This document shows, one piece after another, positions 8,468-18,602 of a DNA stretch of 64,000 nt. The position numbers were made by a program, and so were the translations under genes. This DNA comes from Clostridia bacterium (GTDB lineage: Bacteria; Bacillota; Clostridia; Christensenellales; Aristaeellaceae). The notes under the pieces are model-generated. The model saw only the letters and a program-made list of their open reading frames with translations. It was not told the origin of the DNA and searched no databases. The stretch lies in NCBI GenBank assembly GCA_017936765.1, contig JAGBEX010000012.1, positions 1-64,000 on the forward strand. The letters run 5' to 3'. Position 1 is the first letter of the stretch; every line of letters starts with the position of its first letter.

Positions 8468-10798
8468 ATGCTGCAATTCATCAAGCGCGGTGTGGAGCGC
8501 GAGGCTGCCCCCATTGGCGACTTGCCGGTATGGCTGTCGTCGCTTTTGCGTACCCGCGGTATCGATACCCCGGAGAAGGCAGAGCGCTTTTTGCACCCCA
8601 GCCTGGAGCAGCTGCACGATCCCGCCCTCATGCCCGGCATGGAGAAGGCGGTGCGCATCATCCGCCAGGCCATTGCGGCAGGGGACAGAATGCTGATCTA
8701 CGGCGACTATGACGTGGACGGCGTGTGTGCTACCTCCATTCTTATGGAGACCCTGGGGGAGATGGGGGCGCAGGTGGATTTCCGCATTCCCAGCCGCCAT
8801 GGCGAGGGCTATGGTCTGAACTGCGATGCGGTGCGGGAGATCGCCAAGGAGCATAAGCTGCTGATCACCGTGGACTGCGGCGTGACCAACCATGAGGAGG
8901 TCAAGCTGGCGCAGCTGCTGGGCATGACGGTGATCGTCACCGACCACCACCAACTGGCGGACACACCCTCTCCGGCTGACGTGGTGCTGAATCCGCTGAT
9001 CGGGGATTATCCCTTCCGGCGGCTGTGCGGCGCGGGCGTGGCGCTGAAGCTGACCCAGGCTTTGCAGGGCATGGAGGGCGTGCGCAAGCGCATTGATTTA
9101 GCGGCGCTGGCTACCGTGGCGGACATTGTGCCGCTGATCGACGAGAACCGCATCATCGTGCGGGAAGGCCTGCTGGCCATGGGTCACTTCGACAGGCCGG
9201 GCATCAAGGCGCTGCTGATGGTCTCCGGGGTGACGCCTCCGGTGAGTGCCGGGCAGGTGGGCTTCCGGCTGGCGCCCCGCATCAATGCAGGCGGCCGCCT
9301 GGAGGACGCCGCCCAGGGCGTAACGCTGCTCACCACCCGTGACGAAATGCTGGCCGAGCGCATCGCCTCCCACCTGGAGGATGCCAATTCCCAGCGCCAG
9401 GCCATTGAGCAGGACATCACCCAGAAGGCCATGCAGGAAATCGAAGAGAAGATCGACTTCCTCACCGATCGGGTGATCATTGTGATGGGTGAGGAGTGGA
9501 ACCACGGCGTCATCGGCCTGGCGGCGGGACGTATATGCGAGAAGTATCATTTCCCGGCCATTGTGCTGAGCAAGCAGGGGGATGTGGCGGTGGGCAGCTG
9601 CCGCTCCATTCCCGGGGTGAACATCCATGCCATGCTGATGCTGTGCAAGGATCTGTTCATCCGCTTCGGCGGGCATGAGCAGGCGGCTGGCCTCACCATG
9701 CAGGCAGATTTAGTGCCGGAACTGCGCAGGCGGCTGAATCTCGCGATCCGTGAAAACTGCGACCTGCGCTGCTATGTCCCCACCAAGGAATACGACCTGG
9801 CGCTGCCCCTTGCCCAGGTGAACCTGGACTTGATCGACTCCCTGGCGCTGTTGCAGCCCACGGGCTATGGCAACCCGGCGCCGGTGTTCCTCAGCCGGGG
9901 CGCACAGGTGCAGCTGATGCGCAAGGTGGGCCGGGATCAGCAGCATTTGAAGCTCTCGCTGCTGGATGGCCAGTCCGTGCGGGACGGCATTGCCTTCTCC
10001 ATGGGTCACATGGCCGACGAGGGCATGGAAGCCGTGGATGTGCTGTTTTCCCCCGAACGCAACGAGTTCATGGGGCGGATCACCGCGCAGCTGCAGGTGC
10101 AGGCCATGCGCCCTGCGGAAGGCACCGCGCCGCTGCAGGGCGAGGACGTGCTTTTTCGAGGGGTTTTGCAGGAAATAACCCGGCTGGCCGCGAATATAAA
10201 CAAGATTCCCACGCTGGCGTCCATCACCCCCGCAGCCGCCCGCAAGCTGATGCAGACCGGCCGCGGCGTGCTGATGATTGCCCACGAGCGGGAGAAGGCT
10301 GCTGCCATGCTGGTGGACGGCGGACTGGATGCCGCCATGACCCAGGTGAAGGACAGCCGCGCCTTTAACACCGTGCTGTGTGCGCCGGATGTGACTAAGC
10401 TGAAGGACGTGTGGGAGCATATCATCCTGCTGGATGGCGACGTGCTGCCCGGCGAGGCGGCGGCCATTGCCGAAAAATGCCCCCGCGCCCAGCTCCATGC
10501 CATGAAGCCCAACCCGGCCTTTGTGGCACAGCTGAACGCCCTTGCCCTGCCGGACGAACCCCTGCGCGACCTATATCGCAGACTTCGCGCCGGAGGCAGC
10601 ACCATGGTCTCCCAGCTGGCGCAGGACTGCGGCCTGACCATTCCCCAAGTCTTGGTCGGCCTCACCGCCTTCAGCCAAGTCAAGCTGGCCGAAGTCTCCC
10701 TGGAACCCTACGCCGTGCGCCTGCTTCCCCCTGTGAAGTGCCGCATGGACGACAGCCCGGTAATCCACTATCTAAGATCACTCGCGGCATCGAATTGA
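8468..10798 (+). CDS. recJ: single-stranded-DNA-specific exonuclease RecJ
   Basis: 776 aa, at the long end for the family. RecJ degrades single-stranded DNA 5' to 3' in recombination and mismatch/base-excision repair. The DHH superfamily motifs are visible: YGDYDVDGV near residue 79, VDCGVTNHEE near 138, VTDHHQ near 158, and GAGVALKL. DHHA1-domain landmarks NAGGRLEDA (about 277) and RFGGHEQAAGL (about 400) follow, then an OB-type domain and a clostridial C-terminal extension. TCTGGAGGATCTC precedes the ATG. It sits in the conserved secDF-recJ-rel-dtd order. Confidence 0.93.
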   Translation: MLQFIKRGVEREAAPIGDLPVWLSSLLRTRGIDTPEKAERFLHPSLEQLHDPALMPGMEKAVRIIRQAIAAGDRMLIYGDYDVDGVCATSILMETLGEMGAQVDFRIPSRHGEGYGLNCDAVREIAKEHKLLITVDCGVTNHEEVKLAQLLGMTVIVTDHHQLADTPSPADVVLNPLIGDYPFRRLCGAGVALKLTQALQGMEGVRKRIDLAALATVADIVPLIDENRIIVREGLLAMGHFDRPGIKALLMVSGVTPPVSAGQVGFRLAPRINAGGRLEDAAQGVTLLTTRDEMLAERIASHLEDANSQRQAIEQDITQKAMQEIEEKIDFLTDRVIIVMGEEWNHGVIGLAAGRICEKYHFPAIVLSKQGDVAVGSCRSIPGVNIHAMLMLCKDLFIRFGGHEQAAGLTMQADLVPELRRRLNLAIRENCDLRCYVPTKEYDLALPLAQVNLDLIDSLALLQPTGYGNPAPVFLSRGAQVQLMRKVGRDQQHLKLSLLDGQSVRDGIAFSMGHMADEGMEAVDVLFSPERNEFMGRITAQLQVQAMRPAEGTAPLQGEDVLFRGVLQEITRLAANINKIPTLASITPAAARKLMQTGRGVLMIAHEREKAAAMLVDGGLDAAMTQVKDSRAFNTVLCAPDVTKLKDVWEHIILLDGDVLPGEAAAIAEKCPRAQLHAMKPNPAFVAQLNALALPDEPLRDLYRRLRAGGSTMVSQLAQDCGLTIPQVLVGLTAFSQVKLAEVSLEPYAVRLLPPVKCRMDDSPVIHYLRSLAASN

Positions 10799-10849
10799 TG
10801 CTGCTTCGCGCCCCCGTAACGGCTAAGTCGCCGCTTTTTCGGGGAGAGC

Positions 10850-10889
10850 GCGAGAGGGGGCTTTTTCTCAGAAAAAGCCGCCCTCTCGC
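10850..10889. repeat. long imperfect inverted repeat upstream of rel
   Basis: GCGAGAGGG(GG)CTTTTTCT pairs with GAAAAAGCC(G)CCCTCTCGC across a 2-base loop, giving about 18 paired bases. There is no T run after it. It may act as an attenuator, a message-processing site or a small repeat; its location is 38 bases before rel. Confidence 0.6.
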
Positions 10890-10927
10890 ACGCTGCATGA
10901 CCCAAACTGTTTGGAAGGAGGATGCGG

Positions 10928-13126
10928 ATGAGTTACACGGCTTACGAGGCGATGCCGCTTTATCAGATGATCGGCAGGGTACAGAAGTATGTGCCTGGCG
11001 ATGGGTACAAGCTGGTGGAGAAGGCATACAAGTTTGCTGAGCAGGCGCACGCCGGGCAGAAGCGGAAGAGCGGCGAGCCATATTTTATCCATCCCTGCTT
11101 TGTGGCGAGCATCCTGACCGAACTGATGATTGACCCGCCCACCATTGCTGCGGGTCTGCTCCACGACACGGTGGAGGACTGCGAGAACATCACCCTGGAG
11201 ACCATTCGCCAGGAGTTTGGCGACGAGGTCGCCCAGATGGTGGACGGTGTGACCAAGCTGGACAAGCTGGACTTTGCCGACAAGGAGGAAGCCCAGGCTG
11301 AATCCCTGCGCAAGATGATCCTGGCCATGAGTAAGGACATCCGCGTGGTGCTGATCAAGCTGGCCGACCGCCTGCACAACATGCGCACCCTGAAGCACCA
11401 GAGCGAGAACCGCCGCGTGGCCATTGCCCGGGAGACCCTGGACATTTATGCTCCCCTGGCGCACCGCCTGGGCGTGTATGCCATCAAGCAGGAGCTGGAG
11501 GATCTCTCCCTGCGCTATATTGATCCGGCGGGCTATCAGAACCTGGTGGAAAAGGTGGGTCAGAAGCGCTCCGAGCGGCAGGAGAACATCCGCACGGTGA
11601 TCGACGAGCTGTCTGCCAAGCTGGACGAGCAGGGCATCCACTACGATATCGATGGCCGCCCCAAGCACTTCTACTCCATCTACCGCAAGATGGTGCTGCA
11701 AAACAAGCCCTTCGACCAGATCTACGACCTGATCGCCATCCGCGTGCTGGTGGACACCATCCCGGACTGCTATGCGGTGCTGGGCATTGTGCATACGCTG
11801 TGGAACCAGATCCCTGGTCGTTTTAAGGACTACATCTCCGTACCCAAGGCGAATATGTACCAGTCCCTGCACACCACGGTGGTGGGCGGGCGCAAGATGC
11901 CCATCCCCTTTGAGGTGCAGATTCGCACCTGGGAAATGCACCGGGTGGCGGAATACGGCATCGCCGCTCACTGGCGCTACAAGGAGGGCGGCAAGGAAGG
12001 CAGCCTGGACAGCAAGCTGACCTGGGTGCGGCAAATTCTGGACTGGCAGAATGAGACCCGGGACAGCAAGGAGTTTGTGGATACCCTCAAAACCGACCTG
12101 TTCTCCGAGGAAGTGTTCCTCTTTACCCCCAAGGGCGACGTGATCTCCATGCCCAAGGGCGCTACGCCCATCGACTTCGCCTACCGCATCCATTCCGCTG
12201 TGGGCAACAAGTGCGTGGGCGCTAAGATCAATGGCAAGATCGTGCCGCTGGATACCCCTCTGTCCACCGGCGACCGGGTGGAGATCATGACCTCCGCATC
12301 GTGTAAAGGCCCGTCTACCGACTGGCTGCGCATTTGCAAAACGCCCCAGGCCAAGGCCAAGATCCGCCAGTTCCTGAAGAAGGAAATGAAGGCCGAGAAC
12401 ATCGAGCTTGGCCGGAACATGGTGGAAAAGGAATGCAAGCGCCGTGGCGTGAACATGAGCGATTTGCTCAAGAGCGAATACTACGAGGGAATGCTGCAGA
12501 AGTACGGCTTTACCGAGCTGGATGATATCTTCGGCTCCGTGGGCTATGGCGGCATGGCGGCGGTGTATGTGGTGTCCCGTCTGATGGAGGAGCAAAAGGC
12601 CAGGGAGCCTGCCCCCGCCGTGAAGATCGAGGACCTGCCGGAGCAGGTGGAGCAGCGGGTGAATCAGCGCCGCGCCAACCACGGCATCATCATGCTGGGC
12701 AACGAGGATATGGATATCCCTGTGCGCTTCGCCAAGTGCTGCTCCCCGGTGCCTGGGGACGAAATCGTGGGCTACATCACCCGCGGCCGCGGCGTGACCA
12801 TCCACAAGGCCGAGTGCGTCAACGCCATCAATGGCGAGGAAGAGCGCAAGGTGGAGGTGGACTGGGCGGACAACAATGTGGGTTCCTTCTATGCCTCCAT
12901 CAAGGTGGTGGCCTACGACCATGTGAGCCTGCTGGGCGAGTTGGCCACCTACATTGGCGAAATGAACGTACCCATCAAGGCCATTTCTGCCTCGGTGGAC
13001 GAAAAGACCAAGACCTCGGCCATCCGGCTGACGCTGGAGGTCCGCTCCAGAGAGCAGATGGACAAGGTCATCAAGCAGCTGCGGAAAAAGTCCGATGTGC
13101 TGGACGTTTACCGCGTACAGGGGTGA
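10928..13126 (+). CDS. rel: bifunctional (p)ppGpp synthetase/hydrolase
   Basis: 732 aa from the ATG at 10928. AAGGAGG sits right against an earlier ATG at 10922 but has ideal spacing to 10928, which decides the start. It makes and degrades (p)ppGpp in the stringent response. Domains: HD hydrolase (about 25-190) with LLHDTVED keeping the metal ligands, so hydrolysis should be active; synthetase (about 235-350) with [22 protein letters not shown] and the FKDYIS-PK-N-YQSLHT signature; TGS domain (about 395-455); helical and zinc-finger-like region with [12 protein letters not shown]; and a C-terminal ACT domain. The downstream dtd start is 4 bases past its stop. Confidence 0.95.
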   Translation: MSYTAYEAMPLYQMIGRVQKYVPGDGYKLVEKAYKFAEQAHAGQKRKSGEPYFIHPCFVASILTELMIDPPTIAAGLLHDTVEDCENITLETIRQEFGDEVAQMVDGVTKLDKLDFADKEEAQAESLRKMILAMSKDIRVVLIKLADRLHNMRTLKHQSENRRVAIARETLDIYAPLAHRLGVYAIKQELEDLSLRYIDPAGYQNLVEKVGQKRSERQENIRTVIDELSAKLDEQGIHYDIDGRPKHFYSIYRKMVLQNKPFDQIYDLIAIRVLVDTIPDCYAVLGIVHTLWNQIPGRFKDYISVPKANMYQSLHTTVVGGRKMPIPFEVQIRTWEMHRVAEYGIAAHWRYKEGGKEGSLDSKLTWVRQILDWQNETRDSKEFVDTLKTDLFSEEVFLFTPKGDVISMPKGATPIDFAYRIHSAVGNKCVGAKINGKIVPLDTPLSTGDRVEIMTSASCKGPSTDWLRICKTPQAKAKIRQFLKKEMKAENIELGRNMVEKECKRRGVNMSDLLKSEYYEGMLQKYGFTELDDIFGSVGYGGMAAVYVVSRLMEEQKAREPAPAVKIEDLPEQVEQRVNQRRANHGIIMLGNEDMDIPVRFAKCCSPVPGDEIVGYITRGRGVTIHKAECVNAINGEEERKVEVDWADNNVGSFYASIKVVAYDHVSLLGELATYIGEMNVPIKAISASVDEKTKTSAIRLTLEVRSREQMDKVIKQLRKKSDVLDVYRVQG

Positions 13127-13130
13127 TACC

Positions 13131-13580
13131 ATGCGCTGTGTGATCCAACGGGTGACCCAGGCCTACGTGACCTCCGAAGGGGAGGAGACGGGCCGCATCG
13201 ACAAGGGCTTTATGGTGCTGATCGGCGTGTGCGCCGAGGACACCGACAAGGATCTGAAATACATAGCCGAAAAGGTGCCGAACCTGCGCATCTTTGAGGA
13301 CGAGAACGGCAAGATGAACCTGTCGCTGAAGGACGTGGGCGGCGCCATTCTGGCGGTGAGCCAGTTCACCCTCTACGGCGACGCCCGGGGCAGCAGGCGC
13401 CCCAGCTTCATCACCGCCGCCAGGCCGGAGAAGGCCAACGAGCTTTATGAAAAGCTGGTGGAAAGCTGGCGCGCCCAGGGCATCCGGGTGGAGACGGGGC
13501 GCTTCCGCACGGATATGCAGGTCACCCTCACCAACGATGGCCCCGTGACCCTGCTGATGGACTCCACCAAGCTGTTTTAA
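13131..13580 (+). CDS. dtd: D-aminoacyl-tRNA deacylase
   Basis: 149 aa from the ATG at 13131; an upstream in-frame codon lies inside rel and is not used. The enzyme hydrolyses D-amino acids mischarged onto tRNA. The SQFTLYGD motif and the Gly-cisPro motif ([10 protein letters not shown]) that exclude L-aminoacyl esters are both intact, and length is standard. It is packed between rel and an MBL hydrolase in one operon. Confidence 0.95.
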   Translation: MRCVIQRVTQAYVTSEGEETGRIDKGFMVLIGVCAEDTDKDLKYIAEKVPNLRIFEDENGKMNLSLKDVGGAILAVSQFTLYGDARGSRRPSFITAARPEKANELYEKLVESWRAQGIRVETGRFRTDMQVTLTNDGPVTLLMDSTKLF

Positions 13581-13592
13581 GGAGAAGCTGCC

Positions 13593-14159
13593 ATGCTGAA
13601 CATCACTTGCCGCACGGTGGGTCTGTTGGGTACCTGCTGCTACATCCTTTGGCAGGACGGGCGGGAGGACTGCATCGTCATTGATCCCGGTGCGGACGCA
13701 GCCTCCATCCGCAAGGCCTGCGGCGGGCGGCGCATTGCGGCGATTTTGCTGACCCATGGCCACTTCGACCATATGGCTGCGGTGGAGACATTGCTGGAGG
13801 AAGGCACCGCCTTGGTGATCCACCGCAGCGATGCCCTCATGCTTTCCGATCCGGAACTGAACGTGAGCTGGATGATCGGCTGCCGCACGATCTGCCCAGC
13901 TGCCACCCATCTGGTGGGTGAGGGGGACGTGGTGGACTACGCGGGCATTGCCCTCACCGTGCTGCACACCCCCGGTCATACCCCGGGCAGCGTGTGCTAT
14001 GAGGTGGGGGAGCATCTCTTCACCGGCGATACGCTTTTCGACCACGGCTATGGCCGTATCGACCTGCCCGGCGGCGATGGCGCTGCCATGATGAACTCCT
14101 TGCGGCGCGTGATGCCCATGCAGGAGGATCACACCATTTACGCAGGTCATGGGAGTTGA
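13593..14159 (+). CDS. MBL-fold hydrolase, glyoxalase II-like
   Basis: 188 aa. Zinc-ligand motifs THGHFDHM (HxHxDH), HTPGHTPGS and TGDTLFDHGYGR are all present. The last ligand His lies in YAGHGS, which are the final residues: relatives usually carry another 15-20 residues beyond that His, so the protein is clipped to the minimum. The family position in secDF-recJ-rel-dtd-MBL-hemZ is conserved in Clostridia, but the substrate is not known. Its stop is 2 bases before the hemZ ATG. Confidence 0.85.
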   Translation: MLNITCRTVGLLGTCCYILWQDGREDCIVIDPGADAASIRKACGGRRIAAILLTHGHFDHMAAVETLLEEGTALVIHRSDALMLSDPELNVSWMIGCRTICPAATHLVGEGDVVDYAGIALTVLHTPGHTPGSVCYEVGEHLFTGDTLFDHGYGRIDLPGGDGAAMMNSLRRVMPMQEDHTIYAGHGS

Positions 14160-14161
14160 AC

Positions 14162-15583
14162 ATGAATCAGTATCTCGACACCCTGCAGCCGGAGCTGATG
14201 AACGTCACCCGGCTGTTTCGCATTCCTGATGAATGCTGGGAGCAGCCCCGCTTCACCTGGGAGACCTGGGAGGCAGACGGGCAGTACCATTGCCGCATGA
14301 TGGACGGCGACCAGTTTGCCGAAGGCGCGGTGGATATTCCCGACGACGCGGACGAGCGCCTGCGGGAACTGCACCGCAAGCGCGCCGCCCGCAGGCTGTG
14401 CAAGCAGACCATGTACGACCTGTGCCGGAAGGTGACAGGGGAGCATCCTGCCTGGGGCAGCCTGACGGGCATCCGTCCCACCCACCTGATGTACGAGGCG
14501 CTGGCCCAGGGCATGGATATGGACCAGGCTGCGGCCCATCTTGTCCGCACCTTTGACGTGACGGAGGAAAAGGCACGGCTTTTGCAGGACATCGTGCGGG
14601 TGCAGAATCAGCTGCCGCCTCCGGACGACAAGTGGATGGACGTGTACATCGGCATCCCCTTCTGCACCACTCGCTGCACCTATTGCTCCTTCTCCAGCGG
14701 CGAACTGGGCAAGGGCAAGCTGGTGGAGCCGTACCTCGCTGCTCTTTTCCGCGAAATGGAGGCCGGGGCGCAGCTCCTGCGTGAGGCAGGCAAGCAGCTC
14801 CGCGCCGTGTATGTGGGCGGCGGTACGCCTACCTCGCTGAACGAGGATCAGCTGGCCCGCCTGCTGGACAAGATGATGCAGCTCTACCCCGGCGCCATGG
14901 AATACACCGTGGAGGCTGGCCGCCCGGACACCATTACCCCCGGCAAGCTCTGCGCCATCCGGGATGCAGGCGTAGGGCGCATCAGCATCAACCCGCAAAC
15001 GATGAACGACCACACCCTGCGCATCATTGGCCGCGGCCACACCGCCCAGCAGGTGGAGGAAGCCTACGCCATGGCGCGGGAGGCGGGCATCCACCACATC
15101 AACATGGATGTGATCACCGGCCTGCCCGGCGAGACCCTGGCGGACTTTGCCCGCACCATGGAGGCCGCTCGATCCCTGAAGCCGGAAAGCCTCACCGTGC
15201 ATACGCTGGCCATCAAGCGCTCCAGCCGCCTGCACCTGGAAAACGCCCCCCTGCCCGATGGCGACACCGCTGCCGCCATGGTGCGCATGGGGCTGGAAAC
15301 CGCCTATGGCATGGGGCTGGAACCCTATTACCTCTACCGCCAGAAGCAGATGGCCGGCAACCAGGAGAACGTGGGCTACGCCCTGCCCGGTCACGCCTGC
15401 CAGTACAATGTGGACATCATGGAGGAAACCACCCACATCCTGGCCCTGGGCGCGGGGGGCATCTCCAAGCGGGTCTACCCGGAGGAAGGCCACATCGGCC
15501 GCGCGCCCAATGTGAGCAACATCGAGCAATACATCGCCCGCGTGGACGAGATGGGGCAGCGCAAGCGGGAATTGTTTCTTTGA
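14162..15583 (+). CDS. hemZ: HemZ-type radical SAM protein (coproporphyrinogen dehydrogenase-like)
   Basis: 473 aa. After an N-terminal domain of about 155 residues, the radical SAM core starts with YIGIPFCTTRCTYCSF, where three Cys bind a 4Fe-4S cluster. VGGGTPTSL and VEAGRPDTI follow, as in HemN/HemZ enzymes, then the C-terminal region with KQMAGNQENVGYA. HemZ-like proteins are annotated as oxygen-independent coproporphyrinogen III dehydrogenases, but some may serve other heme-related roles. ATG at 14162 is preceded by GGGAG; a TTG two codons earlier is possible. Elsewhere hisS/aspS often follow; here an AT-richer membrane gene pair does. Confidence 0.88.
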   Translation: MNQYLDTLQPELMNVTRLFRIPDECWEQPRFTWETWEADGQYHCRMMDGDQFAEGAVDIPDDADERLRELHRKRAARRLCKQTMYDLCRKVTGEHPAWGSLTGIRPTHLMYEALAQGMDMDQAAAHLVRTFDVTEEKARLLQDIVRVQNQLPPPDDKWMDVYIGIPFCTTRCTYCSFSSGELGKGKLVEPYLAALFREMEAGAQLLREAGKQLRAVYVGGGTPTSLNEDQLARLLDKMMQLYPGAMEYTVEAGRPDTITPGKLCAIRDAGVGRISINPQTMNDHTLRIIGRGHTAQQVEEAYAMAREAGIHHINMDVITGLPGETLADFARTMEAARSLKPESLTVHTLAIKRSSRLHLENAPLPDGDTAAAMVRMGLETAYGMGLEPYYLYRQKQMAGNQENVGYALPGHACQYNVDIMEETTHILALGAGGISKRVYPEEGHIGRAPNVSNIEQYIARVDEMGQRKRELFL

Positions 15584-15599
15584 GAGAGGGAGGTAGCAT

Positions 15600-16181
15600 A
15601 TGCGATCGGACAGGAATGGATTTGTGATGCGGGGCATGCTGGTAATTGGCAGCTTGCTTTTGTGCATTTTGAATTTAGTATTTCCATACGAAAAAGAAGA
15701 GACAGTAAACTGGAATGACGGTGGATTGAAGACCGAAAGCATCGCTGCAGGAGATGTACTGGTGCAGCCAATTGCCGTAGAGGCGGCATTTGATCAGCTG
15801 GGTGTGCGGATAGAAGCGGTTCGGGAGTCAAAGGGTCTCACATTTGATATGACATTGACCAAGGGCGATTCGATCGTAGCGCAACAGGAACTGCCGCTGA
15901 AAAAAGTGAAAGCCAAAGGAAAAGTCATGCTGGAATTCCCGACGGCAGAGGCGGGCGAATATGTATTGACAATTCATGTGTTGGGCGAGGGTAATACCAA
16001 GCTTGGCGCAGGAGAAGTGCAGACGATGACGCTGAATGGACAGGAGCAGGCCGTGGGCTGCGCGATTCGCATGAATTGTGTAACGAAGGAATACAGTTAC
16101 GTGATGTTCTTCTGTGCATTGCTGCTGCTTATGCTAGCTGTTGTCCCATCAGGAAACATGGGGGTGAAACGACATGAGTAA
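15600..16181 (+). CDS. membrane-anchored protein of unknown function
   Basis: 193 aa, not recognised. One hydrophobic segment at about 12-29, an extracytoplasmic domain of about 120 residues rich in beta-strand-like alternation, and a second hydrophobic segment at about 165-182. GAGGGAGGTAGCAT precedes the ATG. It overlaps the following DUF2142-like gene by 8 bases, so they are coupled and probably work together. Both are visibly AT-richer than hemZ before and the cyclophilin gene after, suggesting transfer into this otherwise conserved cluster. A role in cell-surface glycan assembly is only inferred from the neighbour. Confidence 0.75.
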   Translation: MRSDRNGFVMRGMLVIGSLLLCILNLVFPYEKEETVNWNDGGLKTESIAAGDVLVQPIAVEAAFDQLGVRIEAVRESKGLTFDMTLTKGDSIVAQQELPLKKVKAKGKVMLEFPTAEAGEYVLTIHVLGEGNTKLGAGEVQTMTLNGQEQAVGCAIRMNCVTKEYSYVMFFCALLLLMLAVVPSGNMGVKRHE

Positions 16182-17649
16182 AAAAATGTGTAGAATCATT
16201 TTTCCCCTTTTGTTGGTTCTGGTAATTATGTTTGCAGGCCTATTGTCTGCTAATGTAAAGGTTTTGCCGGAAGAAATGCAGGAATGGGGCAATGGCGAAT
16301 CGCCTGAGTATTTCAGCATTGCTGGTATGCAGTTCCATACGGCAGTAGCAGTCTATGGATTAGCGCTGGGAATCAGCGTTGTGGTATTACTGTGGTGGGC
16401 TGCTCACAAGGAAATGAAGATCCATCGGGTTGCGTTTGTCTTGCTTATGTGCGCAGGAGCGATGATCGCCCTTGGCAAATGGCCTCATGCGAATGTGGGC
16501 TGGGACGAAGATACGCATAGAATGTGGGCATATTTGTTCTCCGGGTGGGATGAATATGACATCCGCGTCTACTTCAATATGTTCAATACCTGGTTCTTTG
16601 GATATGTTCCATACACGCTGGGCATGGCGCTGGGCAAACTGTTAGGCTTAGCGGAAAACATAGCTCTCAGGCTCAGCTTTATGGCAGGTGTAATGATTTA
16701 CTCATTGGTTTGCGCATATGCAGTGAAAATCACTCCGAAGTATAAGTTGACTTTCATGACAATATCACTTCTGCCTACTTGCCTGTTTCAGGCTGCGGCA
16801 ATTACTTATGATGCAACGGTGGTTTCTTGCATTTTGCTGGGCGTTGCCTTGTTGATTCGGGAACTGGATCAACAGGAAACCCTTCTGTCAGGCAGAGCGG
16901 CTTTGGGAATGACTGTGGCATTTACGTTGGGTACGCTGGCAAAGCCGGCATATTCTCCAGTTCTTGTCCTGTTATGGCTGCTGCCGGCAAAGAAGTTTGC
17001 AAGCAAAGGCAGAATGTGGCTTTTCAGACTGGTTGTAATTATTCTTTTGATTATGTGCCTGAGCAGTATGCTACTGGGTATGTATGACGACCAAATGGCA
17101 GGAGACAGCAGATTGCCTGACACGGATTCGGCTGGCCAACTCGAGTTTGTGCTGAATCAGCCCGGAGAATTTGCAGGCATGTTGGGCAATTATATTCTTC
17201 ATGTGCTTCCAAGGCTCATGGTGGAATCAAGTAGTGCATGGGCGCATCTTGGAGCAAATCAGATGACCTCGTGGCTGCTGATGATCTTGCTGTGGATCAT
17301 TTGCCCAATGTGCTGCGTGGAGGAAGACAAAGCATTCCTCCTTACCGCAAAAAAACGGACCATGTTGGCGATCATCGGATTGCTGCCTGTCTTTGCATTA
17401 ATGTTTGCTCAATATATGGTTTCGACACCGGTTGGGTATCATACTATTGAAGGTATGCAGGGACGTTACGTACTTCCGATACTTGTGTGCTTGAGCTTGG
17501 CAATTATGCCGCCGGAAAAATGGCGAGTACACCTGAAAAAAGGATCTCGGTGGATTGCACTGGCAGTATCGATTGCATTAGTTGCTGTGATTTACTGGGA
17601 TGGCTGGACATATATTATTTCGGGTATGCAGAGCGTAACAGGGATATAA
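16174..17649 (+). CDS. polytopic membrane protein, DUF2142-like (putative GT-C glycosyltransferase)
   Basis: 491 aa with about 11-12 hydrophobic segments. Near residue 110 GWDEDTHRMWAY follows the second or third helix, resembling the acidic loop motif of lipid-phosphosugar-dependent GT-C transferases. Near the C terminus IEGMQGRYVLPIL matches the QGRY-x-hP motif of DUF2142 proteins, which are found in surface-polysaccharide loci. The start overlaps the previous small membrane gene. Reaction and acceptor cannot be assigned. AT-rich composition contrasts with flanking genes. Confidence 0.7.
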   Translation: MSKKMCRIIFPLLLVLVIMFAGLLSANVKVLPEEMQEWGNGESPEYFSIAGMQFHTAVAVYGLALGISVVVLLWWAAHKEMKIHRVAFVLLMCAGAMIALGKWPHANVGWDEDTHRMWAYLFSGWDEYDIRVYFNMFNTWFFGYVPYTLGMALGKLLGLAENIALRLSFMAGVMIYSLVCAYAVKITPKYKLTFMTISLLPTCLFQAAAITYDATVVSCILLGVALLIRELDQQETLLSGRAALGMTVAFTLGTLAKPAYSPVLVLLWLLPAKKFASKGRMWLFRLVVIILLIMCLSSMLLGMYDDQMAGDSRLPDTDSAGQLEFVLNQPGEFAGMLGNYILHVLPRLMVESSSAWAHLGANQMTSWLLMILLWIICPMCCVEEDKAFLLTAKKRTMLAIIGLLPVFALMFAQYMVSTPVGYHTIEGMQGRYVLPILVCLSLAIMPPEKWRVHLKKGSRWIALAVSIALVAVIYWDGWTYIISGMQSVTGI

Positions 17650-17671
17650 GCATTTGGTACGCGGCATAGAC

Positions 17672-17700
17672 TTGCAAAGAACAGCCAATGCTGGTAAAAT
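17672..17700 (+). promoter_or_regulatory. promoter of the cyclophilin gene
   Basis: TTGCAA at 17672-17677 and TAAAAT at 17695-17700 with a 17-base spacer. A direct repeat TAGCTAC-TAA-TAGCTAC lies just past the predicted start site (about 17706-17722). Confidence 0.7.
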
Positions 17701-17765
17701 AGCAGATAGCTACTAATAGCTACCATTGCGCACTACTGCACAGCAGTTTTGAAAGGAGACTTACC

Positions 17766-18281
17766 ATGGCTAATCCTACGTTTGTTATCACCATGGCCGA
17801 TGGCCGTGAAATGAAGGGCGAGCTGTATCCCGACATCGCACCCCAGTCCGTGGGCAACTTCATTGCCCTGGCCAACAGCGGCTTCTATGACGGGCTGATC
17901 TTCCACCGCGTGATCCCCGGCTTCATGATCCAGGGCGGCGACCCCAAGGGTACCGGCATGGGCGGCCCCGGCTATCGCATCAAGGGCGAGTTCGCCATGA
18001 ACGGCGTGCCGAATCCCCTGAAGCACACCTATGGCGTTCTGAGCATGGCCCGCAGCATGATGCCCGACTCTGCTGGCAGCCAGTTCTTCATCATGACCAG
18101 CGACAGTCCCCACCTGGATGGCCAGTACGCCGCCTTCGGCAAGGTGCTGGAAGGCATGGACGTGGCCGACGCCATTGTGAGCGTGAAGCGCGACCGCATG
18201 GATAAGCCCCTGGAACCCCAGCAGATGAAGTCCATCCGCGTGGAGACCAACGGCGAAACCTATCCCTTCGATCAGATGTAA
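17766..18281 (+). CDS. cyclophilin-type peptidyl-prolyl cis-trans isomerase
   Basis: 171 aa, no signal peptide. It is a short cytoplasmic cyclophilin that speeds proline isomerisation during folding. Core motifs are intact: [32 protein letters not shown] with the catalytic Arg in FHRV, then GSQFFIM and [27 protein letters not shown] precedes the ATG. It stands alone behind its own promoter. Confidence 0.95.
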   Translation: MANPTFVITMADGREMKGELYPDIAPQSVGNFIALANSGFYDGLIFHRVIPGFMIQGGDPKGTGMGGPGYRIKGEFAMNGVPNPLKHTYGVLSMARSMMPDSAGSQFFIMTSDSPHLDGQYAAFGKVLEGMDVADAIVSVKRDRMDKPLEPQQMKSIRVETNGETYPFDQM

Positions 18282-18350
18282 TCTACAGGCGCGGGCGAGC
18301 TGTGTTGCTTTCCTGCGCCTTCATTCATTTTTGCGAGGGAGGTATTCCCC

Positions 18351-18602
18351 ATGGAAAAGCAGAAAACCACCGTCCGCGTGGCGGGCAGGGACTACACCCT
18401 GGTGTCCTCCGACGCGCCGGAATACATCAGCCGCGTGGCTGCCTATGTTGACCGCAAGATCACCGAAACCGCCCTGGCCACCCGCATGAACGTGGACAAG
18501 GCCGCGGTGCTGGTGTCGCTGAACATTGCGGACGAACTGATGAAAGCGCATGATGAAAACAGCCGTCTGCGCCGGGAAATCGCGGCGCTGCGGGAGAAGT
18601 AA
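18351..18602 (+). CDS. zapA: cell division protein ZapA
   Basis: 83 aa. ZapA bundles FtsZ filaments at the division ring. The N-terminal globular part has VRVAGRDYTLVSSDAPEYI-like family spacing and AAYVDRKI, followed by a C-terminal helix (about 45-82) with heptad pattern for tetramerisation. AGGGAGGTATTCCCC precedes the ATG. The zapA, U32 peptidase and mutS2 order is common in Clostridia; here a 425-bp repeat splits zapA from the U32 gene. Confidence 0.88.
   Translation: MEKQKTTVRVAGRDYTLVSSDAPEYISRVAAYVDRKITETALATRMNVDKAAVLVSLNIADELMKAHDENSRLRREIAALREK

Noticed and set aside
10922..10930. ATG at 10922 as start of rel
   Set aside because: The AAGGAGG site directly abuts this ATG, leaving no spacing; ATG 10928 has the correct distance.
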